DNA of 64,000 nt from Paenibacillus kribbensis (GCF_002240415.1 NZ_CP020028.1:1699501-1763500), one strand, 5' to 3'; positions 19,620-29,553 are shown, counted from the first letter of the stretch. The notes: generated by a model not told the origin, from the sequence alone. Numbers and translations are program-made.

Positions 19620-21998
19620 ATGAATGAAAAATTACAAGCCAATACAGGATATCGGCTGGCTGAGCGGAAGGCGATTCAGTATTTTGCATCACTCTATGAT
19701 CAGGTCATGGATAAGACTTATGTGACTAAACTTACGGAAGATATCCAAATATGGAAAAGAAATCATATTCATCATTCTTCATGGTTATCCTTTTTTTCAC
19801 GAGGAAAGAGAAAACCGGATTCGCGGGATTATTATAGATATATTCAATGGCTGAGTTATACAGGTAAATTGGATGATTATCTGGATCGAAGTGTTTCTTA
19901 TATTTACATGAGAGATCTAGGCAAGGCCCTGGATTCTGCTGACACACAGACCCGGATTCAGCGCGTTATTGCTGACGTAAAAAGATACTTGCTTCAATCC
20001 ACCAGTGCAAACAGGAGCGACCAACCGGAGTTTATGAATGTAGCCGGGGTGTATCGGTGGTCCCAAAAGGAAGGGATAGAAGCCACCGTAATTTGGGTAA
20101 TCAACAAGCTTGGTTCTGTATCTTCTCATATTCCCGAGGGAATGGATGCAGAGCAAGCCCAGCGCAAGCTGATTAAGATCATTATTGGGGTTATTCTGCA
20201 TGTGATGGAAGAAATGGACGATGCAGTGTCACCTGATGAACGTTCTCGCAGACTTGATGAAGCCATCAGGCTGGGTTACTCTTATGGGTTAACCTATCCT
20301 TTTATTGATGATCTTCTCGATTCTCGGCTTTTGACCGTTCAAGAGAAGGAACAATACTCTCATATGATACGTACCGCGCTTCTTACTGGATCTGTGCCTG
20401 AGCTGGGCGACTGGACCGGGAATCATATGCAGTTGATTCAATACATACATTCGGAGCTCTCGGATGCTTTTGAATATATAAAGGACCATCAGCGACCAGA
20501 CACACAGCAGACATTTTTCGAACAGTCCTATGTTTTTTTTCATTCTCAAGATATCGACCGTGTCAAAGATCTAACGCGGGCTAATTACACCAATGAAGAG
20601 CTTTATATCCCCGTCATTTTAAAGTCAGCTTCTTCCCGGTTGATTGCCCGTTCCGTGATTGGTGCTCCTGAGGATGAGGGCTTTGAGCAACGAACCTTTT
20701 TTTATGGTATCTATAACCAACTTGCTGATGATTTTGCGGATATGGTTGACGATATGAGAGAGGGTGCAGTGACGCCCTATACCTATTATTTAAAATATCA
20801 TCTTCAGAGATCGGATTTGATCAATCCGTTTGAATTATACTGGGGGGTCATTTCCTATTTGATCCATAACGTATATAACTCCGATGCCAGGGCTCGTGAG
20901 GTGATACTGGATCGTGCAATGAATGGACTCAAACGTTATAAAGAACGTGTAGGTGTTGAAAAGTATGATGAAATGATGGGGATTTTTGCATCCGGCCATC
21001 CGGAATTCAATCGTCTTATTCAGAAGATGGTGCAAAAAGCGGATGATGTGGATTTCTTTGATAAGCTGCTTCGGGATCAAATGATTACTCATCTAAAAAA
21101 CGATTCGAAGGAAAAGGAAGACTTTTTCAATACGATCAAAATAGTCCGTGAGCAGATTAACCATCAATTGAAGATCACCAAACCTCATGGGATTCCGGCC
21201 ATGAAAGAACAGCTAATTGATGCTGCAAATTACAGTCTCGAAGGGAACGGGAAGCGGATACGGCCTATATTGACCTGGGTCATGGGCGTGAACGAATATG
21301 GACTGGATGCATCGGCAATCGTACCTCTTCTGAGATCACTGGAGTATATGCATACCGCATCCCTGATCTTTGATGATCTGCCTTCCCAGGATAATGCGTC
21401 TACCCGTAGAGGGCGTCAGACGTTACATCAGGTGCACAACAGCGCTACCGCGGAATTAACCGGCCTGTACCTAATCCAGAAGGCGATTGGGGAACAATCG
21501 TCACTGGACCAGTTCAATGCTGAGACTGTACTTGCCTTGATACAATACTCGGCCCAAAAGGCAGAAGATATGTGTATGGGACAGGCGATGGATCTGGATT
21601 CCAAAGGAAAGGCATTGACATTGGAGCAGTTGAATATGGTGTGCTTTTATAAAACAGGAGTGGCGTTTGAGGCTTGTCTGGTTATGCCAGCCATGCTCGC
21701 ACAGGCCAAGGAGTCGGAAATTGCTGCTTTGAAAAAATTCGCCTATCATATGGGGATTGCTTTTCAGGTTAAAGATGATTTGCTTGACGTGGAAGGAGAT
21801 ATGCTCTTACTCGGAAAACCTGTTGGTCAGGATTTTGATAACAACAATTCGAATTTCGTGTCTATCCTTGGTCACGAGGGTGCCTGTAAAGAGATGTGGG
21901 AACACTATTGCCTTGCCATGGAAGCACTTGAACAGTTACCCCGCAATATTGCTTTTCTAAAGCATCTAATGAATTATATAGTTAACCGGGACCGTTAA
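19620..21998 (+). CDS. terpene-synthase-like / polyprenyl synthetase fusion protein
   Basis: About 792 residues, much longer than a normal prenyl synthase (about 300). The last 270 residues are a trans-prenyltransferase: GNGKRIRPILTW, first Asp motif FDDLPSQDN, second Asp motif KDDLLDVEGD. The first about 500 residues are helical and carry an Asp-rich stretch DDFADMVDDM at about residue 365, reminiscent of class I terpene synthases. It may make a prenyl diphosphate and convert it in one protein. ATG 19620 (MNEKL) is preferred over ATG 19611 by spacing to TTGAGG. A terminator follows directly, so it is a single-gene unit. The N-terminal function is inferred. Confidence 0.7.
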   Translation: MNEKLQANTGYRLAERKAIQYFASLYDQVMDKTYVTKLTEDIQIWKRNHIHHSSWLSFFSRGKRKPDSRDYYRYIQWLSYTGKLDDYLDRSVSYIYMRDLGKALDSADTQTRIQRVIADVKRYLLQSTSANRSDQPEFMNVAGVYRWSQKEGIEATVIWVINKLGSVSSHIPEGMDAEQAQRKLIKIIIGVILHVMEEMDDAVSPDERSRRLDEAIRLGYSYGLTYPFIDDLLDSRLLTVQEKEQYSHMIRTALLTGSVPELGDWTGNHMQLIQYIHSELSDAFEYIKDHQRPDTQQTFFEQSYVFFHSQDIDRVKDLTRANYTNEELYIPVILKSASSRLIARSVIGAPEDEGFEQRTFFYGIYNQLADDFADMVDDMREGAVTPYTYYLKYHLQRSDLINPFELYWGVISYLIHNVYNSDARAREVILDRAMNGLKRYKERVGVEKYDEMMGIFASGHPEFNRLIQKMVQKADDVDFFDKLLRDQMITHLKNDSKEKEDFFNTIKIVREQINHQLKITKPHGIPAMKEQLIDAANYSLEGNGKRIRPILTWVMGVNEYGLDASAIVPLLRSLEYMHTASLIFDDLPSQDNASTRRGRQTLHQVHNSATAELTGLYLIQKAIGEQSSLDQFNAETVLALIQYSAQKAEDMCMGQAMDLDSKGKALTLEQLNMVCFYKTGVAFEACLVMPAMLAQAKESEIAALKKFAYHMGIAFQVKDDLLDVEGDMLLLGKPVGQDFDNNNSNFVSILGHEGACKEMWEHYCLAMEALEQLPRNIAFLKHLMNYIVNRDR

Positions 21999-22007
21999 AA
22001 AGGTGTG

Positions 22008-22042
22008 TCCCCCATTGCTTAATCTAAGCGATGGGGGATTTT
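22008..22042 (+). terminator. rho-independent terminator
   Basis: Stem TCCCCCATTGCTT paired with AAGCGATGGGGGA (one G-T pair) and a T run, ten bases after the polyprenyl synthetase stop. Confidence 0.85.
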
Positions 22043-22164
22043 GCGTTAGGGTAAATATGCAATCGGCAAGGTGGTAAAACCGTCACTTGGGCACAATTGT
22101 ATCCTTTTGTATATTTGATGTGAAAAAATATTTCTTTATTTTTGCAGTACTGTTATTTCTCTTA

Positions 22165-22191
22165 TAAAAATGAAACGCTTTCTTCCGATAT
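22165..22191 (+). promoter_or_regulatory. sigma-D-type promoter of the chemoreceptor gene
   Basis: TAAA, 15-base spacer, TCCGATAT: one base off the sigma-D (FliA-like) consensus TAAA-N15-GCCGATAT used for motility and chemotaxis genes. It lies about 100 bases before the chemoreceptor start. Confidence 0.65.
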
Positions 22192-22290
22192 ATATATCAT
22201 CACGGTGTAAATCTCTTGAGTTTGATTAGAGGATATTGCTTATGAGACAGCGGCGTGATCGATTATACATAGACGACTGGAGGGGTTTTG

Positions 22291-24036
22291 ATGAAAACAA
22301 AACTATCAGACGGCACTAAAAGCGCAAAAGGATTTAGAGGTTTAAAGGTCACGACAACGATGGTCACCATGATCATGATCAGCTTGGTGGGTTTGCTCAT
22401 TGTATCATCGGTAGGGGTTTTCGGCATGTATCAAGCAAAAGAGGGTCAAGGTATTTTGTATATGGATCGCTTTCAACACCAGACGAATATTCTTGAAGTA
22501 AAAAGTGATTTTTATAACATGCGGGCCAATTATACCAAAGTACTCGATAATGAGGAGTACACAGATAAACAATATAACCAGGTACAGAAGGGAAAAGACA
22601 GTGTTACGTCAGGGCTGGATAAATTCTCGCAAAAGAATCTCGACTCAAGGGAACAGAAATTGTACGAGCAACTAAGAAGCAGCATAGACACATATTATCA
22701 GGATATTGAGCAGATCATGGCAGTCAAGAAAAATACCGGAACCTATGACAAGGAAGAGAGAGGTCGGATTAATACATCCAGTACGGCAATTGTTAAGATA
22801 CTAACCGATATTTCTGATTACAACAATGAACAATCGGCCAACCTATATCAAAATACACAAAATGAGATTAAAATGCGTACGATTGTTTTGATCGTGATTC
22901 TGGCCCTGGTAATGGCTGTTCTTGGTATGATCTCCTTTTCGGCCATTCGGAATATCCGTTCTCGGATGAGCACCATTACGAAATACTGTGGAGAGATTAC
23001 CCAAGGAAATTTAACGGCAGCACTTGATCCGGCCCTGCTCAAGGGAAATAACGAAATCGCTGTCATTGCACGTGCCATTCAGCAAATGACAGATTCGACC
23101 TCAATGGTTATTACGGGAGTTATCAATGAATCCCGCCAAATTAATCAGCTAAGTGACCAGACGAATCATAATATGACAGATCTCAATGGGCGGATTAGAG
23201 ACGTATCGGCAACGGTCGAACAGCTGTCAGCAGCGATGGAGCAGACTTCGGCGTACACAGAAAACATGAATCATTCTGCGGATGAAATGCAGCGGGCGGC
23301 GGAGTACATTTCGGTCAAAACTCAAGAAAGAGCCCAGTCTGCCTATGATACAAGCCTAAAGGCCGAAGCGTTAAAGCATGAGGCTAGTGAGTCCAATAAA
23401 GCGTCCAAAGAGATTTACCGGAAGACCAGCGAAAAGATGGCAGTAGCGCTGGAGCAAGCCAAGGCGGTAGACCAAATTCGCATACTCTCCCAGTCTATTC
23501 TGGAAATTACGGCGCAAACCAATTTGCTGGCTCTAAATGCATCCATTGAAGCGGCTCGTGCCGGTGAGTCAGGCCGGGGTTTTGTGGTTGTAGCTAACGA
23601 GATTCGCAAGCTGGCAGATGGGTCCAAGCAGGCGGTAGATCAAATTCAGAGTGTTACTCAAGAGGTTGTACAATCTGTAGCCAATCTGACGACTAATGCC
23701 GAAGAATTGCTGCACTTCCTACAAGTCCAGGTAGGCAAGGATTATCAGCTGCTTGAGGATACGGCAGCACAATATTACAATGATGCAGTTGAGCATACGA
23801 ATACAGTCAATGATTTAAACGCCACCTCCAAGCAGGTAAATGAAACCATTCAAACTATGGTGAGAGCTATCCATGAGATTGCAACAGCCAGCGAACAGTC
23901 TGCCGTCTCCACCCAGCACATTGCTGGGAATATGGTTTCATCGGCGGAAAAGTCTCTTGAAGTGGCGCAGCAGTCCGATCAGGTGAAGGAAAGTGCTGCT
24001 CGACTGAATGAACTGGTTGACGGTTTTACAATTTGA
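22291..24036 (+). CDS. methyl-accepting chemotaxis protein
   Basis: About 581 residues. Membrane helix at about 27-50, a four-helix-bundle-type extracellular domain (50-190), second membrane helix (about 195-215), HAMP, then the long coiled-coil signalling domain with the hairpin tip [21 protein letters not shown]. It senses an unknown ligand and controls CheA. GGAGGGG precedes ATG 22291 (TTG 22288 is next to it). A sigma-D-like promoter upstream fits control with the flagellar regulon. It is monocistronic. Confidence 0.92.
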   Translation: MKTKLSDGTKSAKGFRGLKVTTTMVTMIMISLVGLLIVSSVGVFGMYQAKEGQGILYMDRFQHQTNILEVKSDFYNMRANYTKVLDNEEYTDKQYNQVQKGKDSVTSGLDKFSQKNLDSREQKLYEQLRSSIDTYYQDIEQIMAVKKNTGTYDKEERGRINTSSTAIVKILTDISDYNNEQSANLYQNTQNEIKMRTIVLIVILALVMAVLGMISFSAIRNIRSRMSTITKYCGEITQGNLTAALDPALLKGNNEIAVIARAIQQMTDSTSMVITGVINESRQINQLSDQTNHNMTDLNGRIRDVSATVEQLSAAMEQTSAYTENMNHSADEMQRAAEYISVKTQERAQSAYDTSLKAEALKHEASESNKASKEIYRKTSEKMAVALEQAKAVDQIRILSQSILEITAQTNLLALNASIEAARAGESGRGFVVVANEIRKLADGSKQAVDQIQSVTQEVVQSVANLTTNAEELLHFLQVQVGKDYQLLEDTAAQYYNDAVEHTNTVNDLNATSKQVNETIQTMVRAIHEIATASEQSAVSTQHIAGNMVSSAEKSLEVAQQSDQVKESAARLNELVDGFTI

Positions 24037-24107
24037 CGAAGCCAGTACGGGCGAAAGGTATTTCATATGAAGGGTGTCTTTAACAGCACATTTAAAAGAA
24101 CGCAATT

Positions 24108-24132
24108 AGGGGAGTCAGAAGCAGGCTCCCCT
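24108..24132. terminator. weak hairpin between convergent genes
   Basis: AGGGGAG/CTCCCCT with an 11-base loop, no T run. It is related in sequence to the terminator at 17557, consistent with the shared origin of the two DUF1697 regions. Confidence 0.4.
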
Positions 24133-24146
24133 CTGGATTGTATCTA

Positions 24147-24700
24147 CTACAGCAACTCTTCCTGTTCAGCCATTTGCATCAGCTTATAAATTTGCCGGGT
24201 CGTGTTCACATTCCGCACCGTCATATGCTGATATAGTCTGGAGCCGATCAGTTTCGTCATCCTGCTTTTTGTGACATGTTCCTTGCTGACAGAAAACAGA
24301 ATGGCCCCGGACGTATATATTACATGGCCTATTCCCGGCTTCAAAGGAAGCTTGTCCAGAACGGAAATATCGTTAATTTCATCCCACAGAAAAAATACAT
24401 CACTTTTCATCTGTGTATCATTAGACCATTCCTCTGGCAATGCACCATAATGGTCTGTATTTCCGCCATATTGCGGACGATAAGCCGGATGGGCAGGCTG
24501 AAATCTTCCAAAATGGCCTGCTCCAGTTGAAGCGCCAACTCCTCGTTGGATTGAACTTCACTGGAAAAAATGATGTTTCCGGAGTTAATGTACGTCGTTA
24601 CATGGCTCATACCAGCCTGCTCAAAAGTTTCCTTGAGCTTCTTCATATTAATCTTGTTTTTGCCGCCCACTATGTTTGAATAATAGAATCTTTCAGCAAG
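24147..24700 (-). pseudogene. second DUF1697 copy, truncated and frameshifted
   Basis: Closely related to the intact copy at 17635-18189 (for example TTYINSGNIIFSSEVQSNEE and NDISVLDKLPLKPGIGHV), but the first residues and start codon are gone: only the tail of the start motif (NIVGGKNKINM) remains at about 24670. A frameshift near 24430 separates the first part from MPEEWSNDTQ onwards. It is not expected to make a full product. Confidence 0.8.
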
Positions 24701-24931
24701 AGTCCTAGGCACCACAGGTACTTATGGATTCATTTTACCACCTTGTTGATCCAGTCAGGTCCAGAATCAAAGGCTGCCATGGTCCTAATGTGTGATCAGG
24801 ATCAGAGCCAAAGTCTCAGTAACAGCGAATGCCGATTATGATAGACTTATGATAAATTTGTGTTTGTACTGTCCCATGAACAGTCGGGCACTGGTCATAT
24901 TGGTTTATCTGGATAGGGAGGTGTTGTGTCC

Positions 24932-25018
24932 GTGAACAATTCGATTAGGTTATTGCTGGGCAGTAACAGCCTTTCTATTCCTATCTATCGAATCTGTGGA
25001 GGAGTTTTGACATCATGA
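24932..25018 (+). CDS. possible small upstream peptide (28 codons)
   Basis: GTG 24932 follows AGGGAGGTG with good spacing (GTG 24926 is in frame too). The frame (VNNSIRLLLGSNSLSIPI...) ends in a TGA that overlaps the ATG of the acetyltransferase gene in an ATGA junction, which suggests translational coupling. There are no homologues that I recognise, and it could be chance. Confidence 0.35.
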   Translation: MNNSIRLLLGSNSLSIPIYRICGGVLTS

Positions 25019-25560
25019 AAAAACAGTTCAGCATTCAACTCGCTGTTCCTTTGGATCTGGAGGCGGCGGATCATGTTTTTGAAAGTTCCATATCTGCGGC
25101 ATTTGAACAGGAGGGTCTGGAAGCTTTAATCGACGACATACAGCAGGAGATAGAACATAAAAAACAGTTGCTGCGTGCATCTTTGTCAGATTTGAATCCA
25201 GACTTGTTTTTCCTGACGGCCAAACATAACCATAACGTTGTTGGAACGATCTCTTATGGCCCTTGTGGAGAAGAAATCAGGAAATGTACCAACGACGAAC
25301 TCCGGCATATGGGGACTTTGGGGAGTTTGTATGTGCTGCCCAGTTATCAGGGACAGGGAGTAGGCTCGGCGTTAATTCGAGCTTTGATGATCAGGCTAAA
25401 AGAAATGGAAGTTGCACAATTTTGCCTGGATAGCGGCTTCAAAATAGCCCAGACCAAATGGCTGCGAAAATTCGGCACCCCCTACACCGTTGCAAAGGAT
25501 TATTGGGGCGAGGATGGGGATCACATGGTGTGGCTATGTGAAGTGCAGGATTTTTTATGA
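25015..25560 (+). CDS. GNAT family N-acetyltransferase
   Basis: 181 residues. The acetyl-CoA loop is GTLGSLYVLPSYQGQGVGSALI (motif A Q-x-x-G-x-G/A as QGQGVG), with the usual strand before it (FFLTAKHNHNVVGTISYG). Substrate unknown. GTGGAGGAG lies before ATG 25015. It ends 62 bases before the cueP-like gene, which has its own strong ribosome binding site; the two may share a transcript. Confidence 0.8.
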   Translation: MKKQFSIQLAVPLDLEAADHVFESSISAAFEQEGLEALIDDIQQEIEHKKQLLRASLSDLNPDLFFLTAKHNHNVVGTISYGPCGEEIRKCTNDELRHMGTLGSLYVLPSYQGQGVGSALIRALMIRLKEMEVAQFCLDSGFKIAQTKWLRKFGTPYTVAKDYWGEDGDHMVWLCEVQDFL

Positions 25561-25621
25561 GAAACAGAGTGGATCAATCTCCTTTATAATAGTAAAAAAG
25601 GGACAAGGAGGTGAACTCAAA

Positions 25622-26161
25622 ATGAAAAAATTAACCTTGATAGCAACCGGGTTAGTTGCGGTCGCCATAGGGACATACCTGATTGCAGGGAATGCCCAGA
25701 GAGAAGAAGCCGACAACCAGGGAGCGTCAAATATCAAGCAATTGGTGCATGATTTCAGTACAAGAAAGGCAACGGCCGAGTCTGCTTCTATCACTTCCAG
25801 TCAGTTAAGCGTATCGGAGGATGGTAAAACCACAAAGACCTACGCTCTGCCTGACAACGAATTTTTTCTTTCGATAGCGCCATATATGGAACAGACCCAC
25901 CCTTGTGCAACCCATAGCCTGACCGGTTGTCAAGGCGAAATGAAGGATGAAGAGTTCAGTGTAACGATTCATGATTCCGCTGGGAATTCAGTCATGAATA
26001 AAACTTTAGTAAAATCCCAGTCCAATGGATTTATTGATCTATGGCTCCCACGTGACAAAACCTATAGTGTTACGGTGGAGCATGAAGGGAAGACTGCAAA
26101 ATCCCAAATCTCCACGTTTGAGAACGACGATACCTGTATTACCACGATGCAATTGGGTTAA
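25622..26161 (+). CDS. cueP: CueP-family metal-binding protein
   Basis: 179 residues with an N-terminal membrane anchor or signal (LTLIATGLVAVAIGTYLIAG) and the CueP pattern: SITSSQLSVSEDGKTT, then HPCATHSLTGCQGEM, and DDTCITTMQLG at the end. CueP in Salmonella is a periplasmic copper-binding protein; here it would be outside the membrane of a Gram-positive cell, tethered or secreted. The three Cys and nearby His are candidate ligands. AAGGAGGTGA precedes ATG 25622. A terminator follows. Confidence 0.8.
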   Translation: MKKLTLIATGLVAVAIGTYLIAGNAQREEADNQGASNIKQLVHDFSTRKATAESASITSSQLSVSEDGKTTKTYALPDNEFFLSIAPYMEQTHPCATHSLTGCQGEMKDEEFSVTIHDSAGNSVMNKTLVKSQSNGFIDLWLPRDKTYSVTVEHEGKTAKSQISTFENDDTCITTMQLG

Positions 26162-26229
26162 CGCAGTGAATCAAGTTCCATTATCCCACTGGACGGCTTT
26201 GAAGGAGAAGTTATGCACAGTGGACTAAA

Positions 26230-26270
26230 CGAGTCGACCAAGAATTAAGTTCTTGGAACGACTCGTTTTT
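26230..26270. terminator. terminator between cueP and tetR-type gene
   Basis: Long stem CGAGTCG-CCAAGAA/TTCTTGG-CGACTCG with a short loop and a T run on the plus strand. It may serve both convergent genes. Confidence 0.8.
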
Positions 26271-26913
26271 AAGCTGGGTTAGATATTGAATCCAGCATCA
26301 TATCAGCTACAGTACTTGCAATCTCATCCAATTCAACGGTTCGAGCATCAGGAATCGACGGGGGAGTAGAACTTAATCTTTGCAGCAATCCCATCATCGT
26401 CTGGAAAATAGATACAGACATTTTGAAAGCATCAACATCAGGCTTCAAAGAACCGTCCTGTATGCCTTTAGAAATTATCTCTTCTAAAAAATGATTATGA
26501 AAACCTTCTTTGATAAAACGCTCAAAGCGGGCTGCCAACTCTTCTTCTTGACATTTATACTTGTAGTAAAGATCAAAAAACATGATAAATCGTAGTTCCT
26601 TCCCATGCTCTTTGGCAAAATCAATCCAGCTGTACAGCAAGCTTCGCAGACTTTCTTTCCCGCTTATATTGTCTTCATTGCCCGCCTTTATAAACTCGGT
26701 CATATTTTTGAGTATATTCATAGCTACTTCAAAAACAAGTTCGTCCAAACTTTTAAAATATTTATAAAAGGTAACTCTGCTGATTCCAACAACTTCACAT
26801 ATTTGTTGAATATTTATACCCGAAAAGTGATGGTCCAAAAATAATTGGGTTCCAGCTTTGAGAATTTCCTCCTGATGCTTGCGTTTCAGATTTGTATGCC
26901 ATGTGCTGGTCAT
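26269..26913 (-). CDS. TetR/AcrR family regulator
   Basis: 214 residues. N-terminal helix-turn-helix (INIQQICEVVGISRVTFYKYFKS, residues about 35-57) and a helical ligand domain. Its start overlaps the stop of the MFS gene by four bases (ATGA), so both are translated from one message. TetR proteins usually repress the pump they are cotranscribed with. A TTTAC-N5-GTAAA site in front of the pump gene is a candidate operator. Confidence 0.85.
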   Translation of the reverse strand: MTSTWHTNLKRKHQEEILKAGTQLFLDHHFSGINIQQICEVVGISRVTFYKYFKSLDELVFEVAMNILKNMTEFIKAGNEDNISGKESLRSLLYSWIDFAKEHGKELRFIMFFDLYYKYKCQEEELAARFERFIKEGFHNHFLEEIISKGIQDGSLKPDVDAFKMSVSIFQTMMGLLQRLSSTPPSIPDARTVELDEIASTVADMMLDSISNPA

Positions 26914-28106
26914 TGTTCAACACTTACCTTTTTTTGTATTTTAGGTCGTCTAATCAAGCCAATCGTTGCCATCAGAATAAATGCACCCAGAATATAAGGC
27001 AAATTGATGTGAATGTCAAAAAGTGTTCCGGCTATAACAGGGCCCAATATGTTACCCAAACTATTATATGTAGTATTAAGTCCGGCAACAAAACCTTGCT
27101 GATCACCAGCTTGCTTGGAAAGGAGCGTATTTACTGTAGGACGTAACAATGAATTGAATAAAAAGAAAAGAGCAGATACCGCAATCAGATAGGAAAAATT
27201 AACTTTGATAAGCATGAGCAACAGAGCAATGCTTGTCACAATAAGCGAGTATCGGATGAGATTGTATTCTCCAATCCTTCGGATGAGTTTATCCATAAAC
27301 CATACTTGTACGATAATACCTATCGCTGCACCCAGTGTAATCAGGACGGAAATCTCCATAGAACTAAATCCATATTTCTGCTCAATGTACAATGAAAATA
27401 CGGTTTCATAATTTACCAAGCCGAAGGTCATAACCAAAACTAACACCAACAAAGGAAAATAAGGCAACGTAAACGATTGTACAAGTTGTTTCCAAATCGA
27501 GGGGGTAGCTGCTTCTTTATGAACCTGCGTTCTTTTTTCGACAGGCAATGTTTCAGGGAGAACGAAAGTCAATACGGTAGCTACCAGCCCCAAGCCAGCC
27601 GCTATAAAATAAGGAAATCGTACGTCAAAGCCAGCCAAAAGACCTCCGATCCCCGGGCCCAGTACCATCCCCAAGCTCATTGCTGCACTCAGATACCCCA
27701 TCCCTTTTGCACGCTGATCATGTGTTGTGATGTCCGCGACATAGGCAAGTACGGAAGGAACCATGATGCCTAAGCCGATTCCTCCGATAAAGCGGGCAAG
27801 ATACAATACAGGCAGGTGATACGCTATCGCAAATATATAATCCGAAATAACAGTGAGAGCCAGGCCGATTAAAATCATTTTCTTGCGTCCATATTGGTCA
27901 GACCAGCGTCCGCCAATCGGTGAAAACAAGAACTGAGCTGCACCAAAAGCAGCAACCAGGTATCCAGCAGCCGTGCCTGCAGCATGAAACTGTTTTAAAT
28001 AATCCGGCAAAATAGGAATAACCATGCCTTGACCCAGCAAAGCAATAAATAGATTAAGCATTAAAATAAATAGGGGTAGTTTTTTCTGTAATGGGGGATT
28101 GGGCAT
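26910..28106 (-). CDS. MFS drug/efflux transporter
   Basis: About 398 residues with twelve membrane segments. It carries GGRWSDQYGRKKM (loop 2/3 motif A) and GLGIMVPSVLAYVADIT together with GMVLGPGIGGLLAG (antiporter motif C, GxxxGPxxGG), the mark of proton-driven drug exporters such as the NorA/Bmr/TetA group. Minus ATG 28106 follows GAAGGAGTG; an upstream in-frame start at 28124 has no ribosome binding site. It is cotranscribed with the TetR-type gene. The substrate is unknown. Confidence 0.85.
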   Translation of the reverse strand: MPNPPLQKKLPLFILMLNLFIALLGQGMVIPILPDYLKQFHAAGTAAGYLVAAFGAAQFLFSPIGGRWSDQYGRKKMILIGLALTVISDYIFAIAYHLPVLYLARFIGGIGLGIMVPSVLAYVADITTHDQRAKGMGYLSAAMSLGMVLGPGIGGLLAGFDVRFPYFIAAGLGLVATVLTFVLPETLPVEKRTQVHKEAATPSIWKQLVQSFTLPYFPLLVLVLVMTFGLVNYETVFSLYIEQKYGFSSMEISVLITLGAAIGIIVQVWFMDKLIRRIGEYNLIRYSLIVTSIALLLMLIKVNFSYLIAVSALFFLFNSLLRPTVNTLLSKQAGDQQGFVAGLNTTYNSLGNILGPVIAGTLFDIHINLPYILGAFILMATIGLIRRPKIQKKVSVEQ

Positions 28107-28172
28107 TAGGAAGCACTCCTTCAAGATAGTTGTAAAATAAATAAGAGAATATCATTTACATCTCGTTAATAG

Positions 28173-28187
28173 TTTACAATATGTAAA
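28173..28187. promoter_or_regulatory. candidate TetR operator
   Basis: Inverted repeat TTTAC-AATAT-GTAAA, 67 bases before the MFS start on the minus strand. A related half (ATTTACAT) lies at about 28154. Binding by the cotranscribed TetR protein is inferred. Confidence 0.45.
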
Positions 28188-28343
28188 TAGTATAATCTAC
28201 ACACTTGCTTTAAGAAATTGCATCAGGCAAACGCACGAAAAAGAAAAACAGATGCTATTGTGCCATGTTTACGTTCCCGTTGAGCGCTCTGCACTACCTT
28301 TTATCATTGACAAAATTACATTTCTCCGTCATAATCCAAAAAT

Positions 28344-28362
28344 GATAATGATTATCATTATC
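28344..28362 (+). promoter_or_regulatory. Fur box
   Basis: GATAATGATTATCATTATC, a perfect 19-base match to the classical Fur box, 33 bases before the iron-binding lipoprotein start. It predicts repression by Fe-Fur. Confidence 0.9.
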
Positions 28363-28394
28363 TTAAAATGTACATATACGGGGAGATACATTCT

Positions 28395-29393
28395 ATGAAA
28401 AAAGGTTTAAGCGGGGTTTTATTGCTACTGGTTTTTGCGCTTGCCCTGGCAGGCTGTGGAGCGGCAGGTAAACCATCGGATACAAGTCAGGCGTCAACTT
28501 CCGGCAGCACACCAGCCGAAGCAGCGGGACCTGTGAAAGTAAAGCATAATCGTGGTGAGATCACACTCGACAGCCCGGCAAAGCGTGTTGTCGTGCTGGA
28601 ATGGACATTTACGGAGGATATGGTTGCGCTAGGCGTTCAGCCCATTGGTAATGCGGATAATGCCGGATACAAGCAGTATGTGTCTTCGGAGGCGGCTCTG
28701 GACAGCAGCGTGACTGATGTCGGAACGCGCGACGAGCCCAATCTGGAAGCGATTGCTGCATTGAAGCCGGATCTGATTATTTCCAATGTTGATGGAAATG
28801 CAGCTATCTATGACCAACTTAGAGCCATTGCACCGACAGTTGAATATAGTCTGAATAGCGGTAAAGGCTATGATTATGACAAAATGGTAGAGATATTCAA
28901 CAACATCGCGGTCGCTCTTGGAAAAGAAGACAAAGCGAAGCAGGTGCTGAAGGAGTTGGATCAGCATTATGCGGAAGCCAAAGAAAAGCTCGCCACTGCC
29001 GGTAAAGCGGAGTTCCATTATAGTTTGACACAGGCGTTCACTTATCAAAATGCAGCCAGCCTGCGCATGTTTTCGGATAACTCGGTCGTCGTAGGCACAC
29101 TGGCGAAGATCGGGTTGGTTAACGATTGGAAACCAGCCAAGCTTGAGCAGTACGGTTTTTCAACTGTGGGCATTGAAGCACTGCCTGCTGTACAGGACAG
29201 CAACTTCCTCTATATTGTGCAGCCGGACGATGATGTTCTCGGTGCAGCGCTGAAAAATAATTCGGTCTGGAACGGCCTGAATTTTGTCAAAGAAAAACGT
29301 ACCTATGCATTGGATAGCAAGACATGGACGTTTGGTGGTCCTGTCTCGTCAAAAGCGTTGGTTGACACCGTTGTTGCGGCGATTACGAAATGA
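28395..29393 (+). CDS. iron-siderophore ABC transporter substrate-binding lipoprotein
   Basis: About 332 residues. Lipoprotein signal ending in LALAGCG, a low-complexity linker, then a class III periplasmic-binding fold: RVVVLEWTFTEDMVALGVQPIG, EPNLEAIAALKPDLIISN, and the C-terminal WNGLNFVKEKRTYAL. It binds ferric siderophore or haem-type ligands at the outer face and passes them to an ABC permease, which is not in this window. ATG 28395 has GGGGAG upstream. The perfect Fur box in front shows iron control. A terminator follows. Confidence 0.9.
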   Translation: MKKGLSGVLLLLVFALALAGCGAAGKPSDTSQASTSGSTPAEAAGPVKVKHNRGEITLDSPAKRVVVLEWTFTEDMVALGVQPIGNADNAGYKQYVSSEAALDSSVTDVGTRDEPNLEAIAALKPDLIISNVDGNAAIYDQLRAIAPTVEYSLNSGKGYDYDKMVEIFNNIAVALGKEDKAKQVLKELDQHYAEAKEKLATAGKAEFHYSLTQAFTYQNAASLRMFSDNSVVVGTLAKIGLVNDWKPAKLEQYGFSTVGIEALPAVQDSNFLYIVQPDDDVLGAALKNNSVWNGLNFVKEKRTYALDSKTWTFGGPVSSKALVDTVVAAITK

Positions 29394-29437
29394 GCCGGGG
29401 CTGAGTATTCCATCCGGTATATAACCGGCGCATGGCA

Positions 29438-29480
29438 AGCATGAATGGGGCGGTCTAACCGCTCTCATCCATGCTTTTTT
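29438..29480 (+). terminator. rho-independent terminator
   Basis: Long imperfect stem from AGCATG to CATGCT with GCGGT/ACCGC near the loop and seven T after it. Confidence 0.85.
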
Positions 29481-29553
29481 TATAGGCTTATAGAATGGCT
29501 GCTATCTCGTTGCCTCTCTATCCGTTAGTTCCCCAGTTTATTCATTCTCCAGT

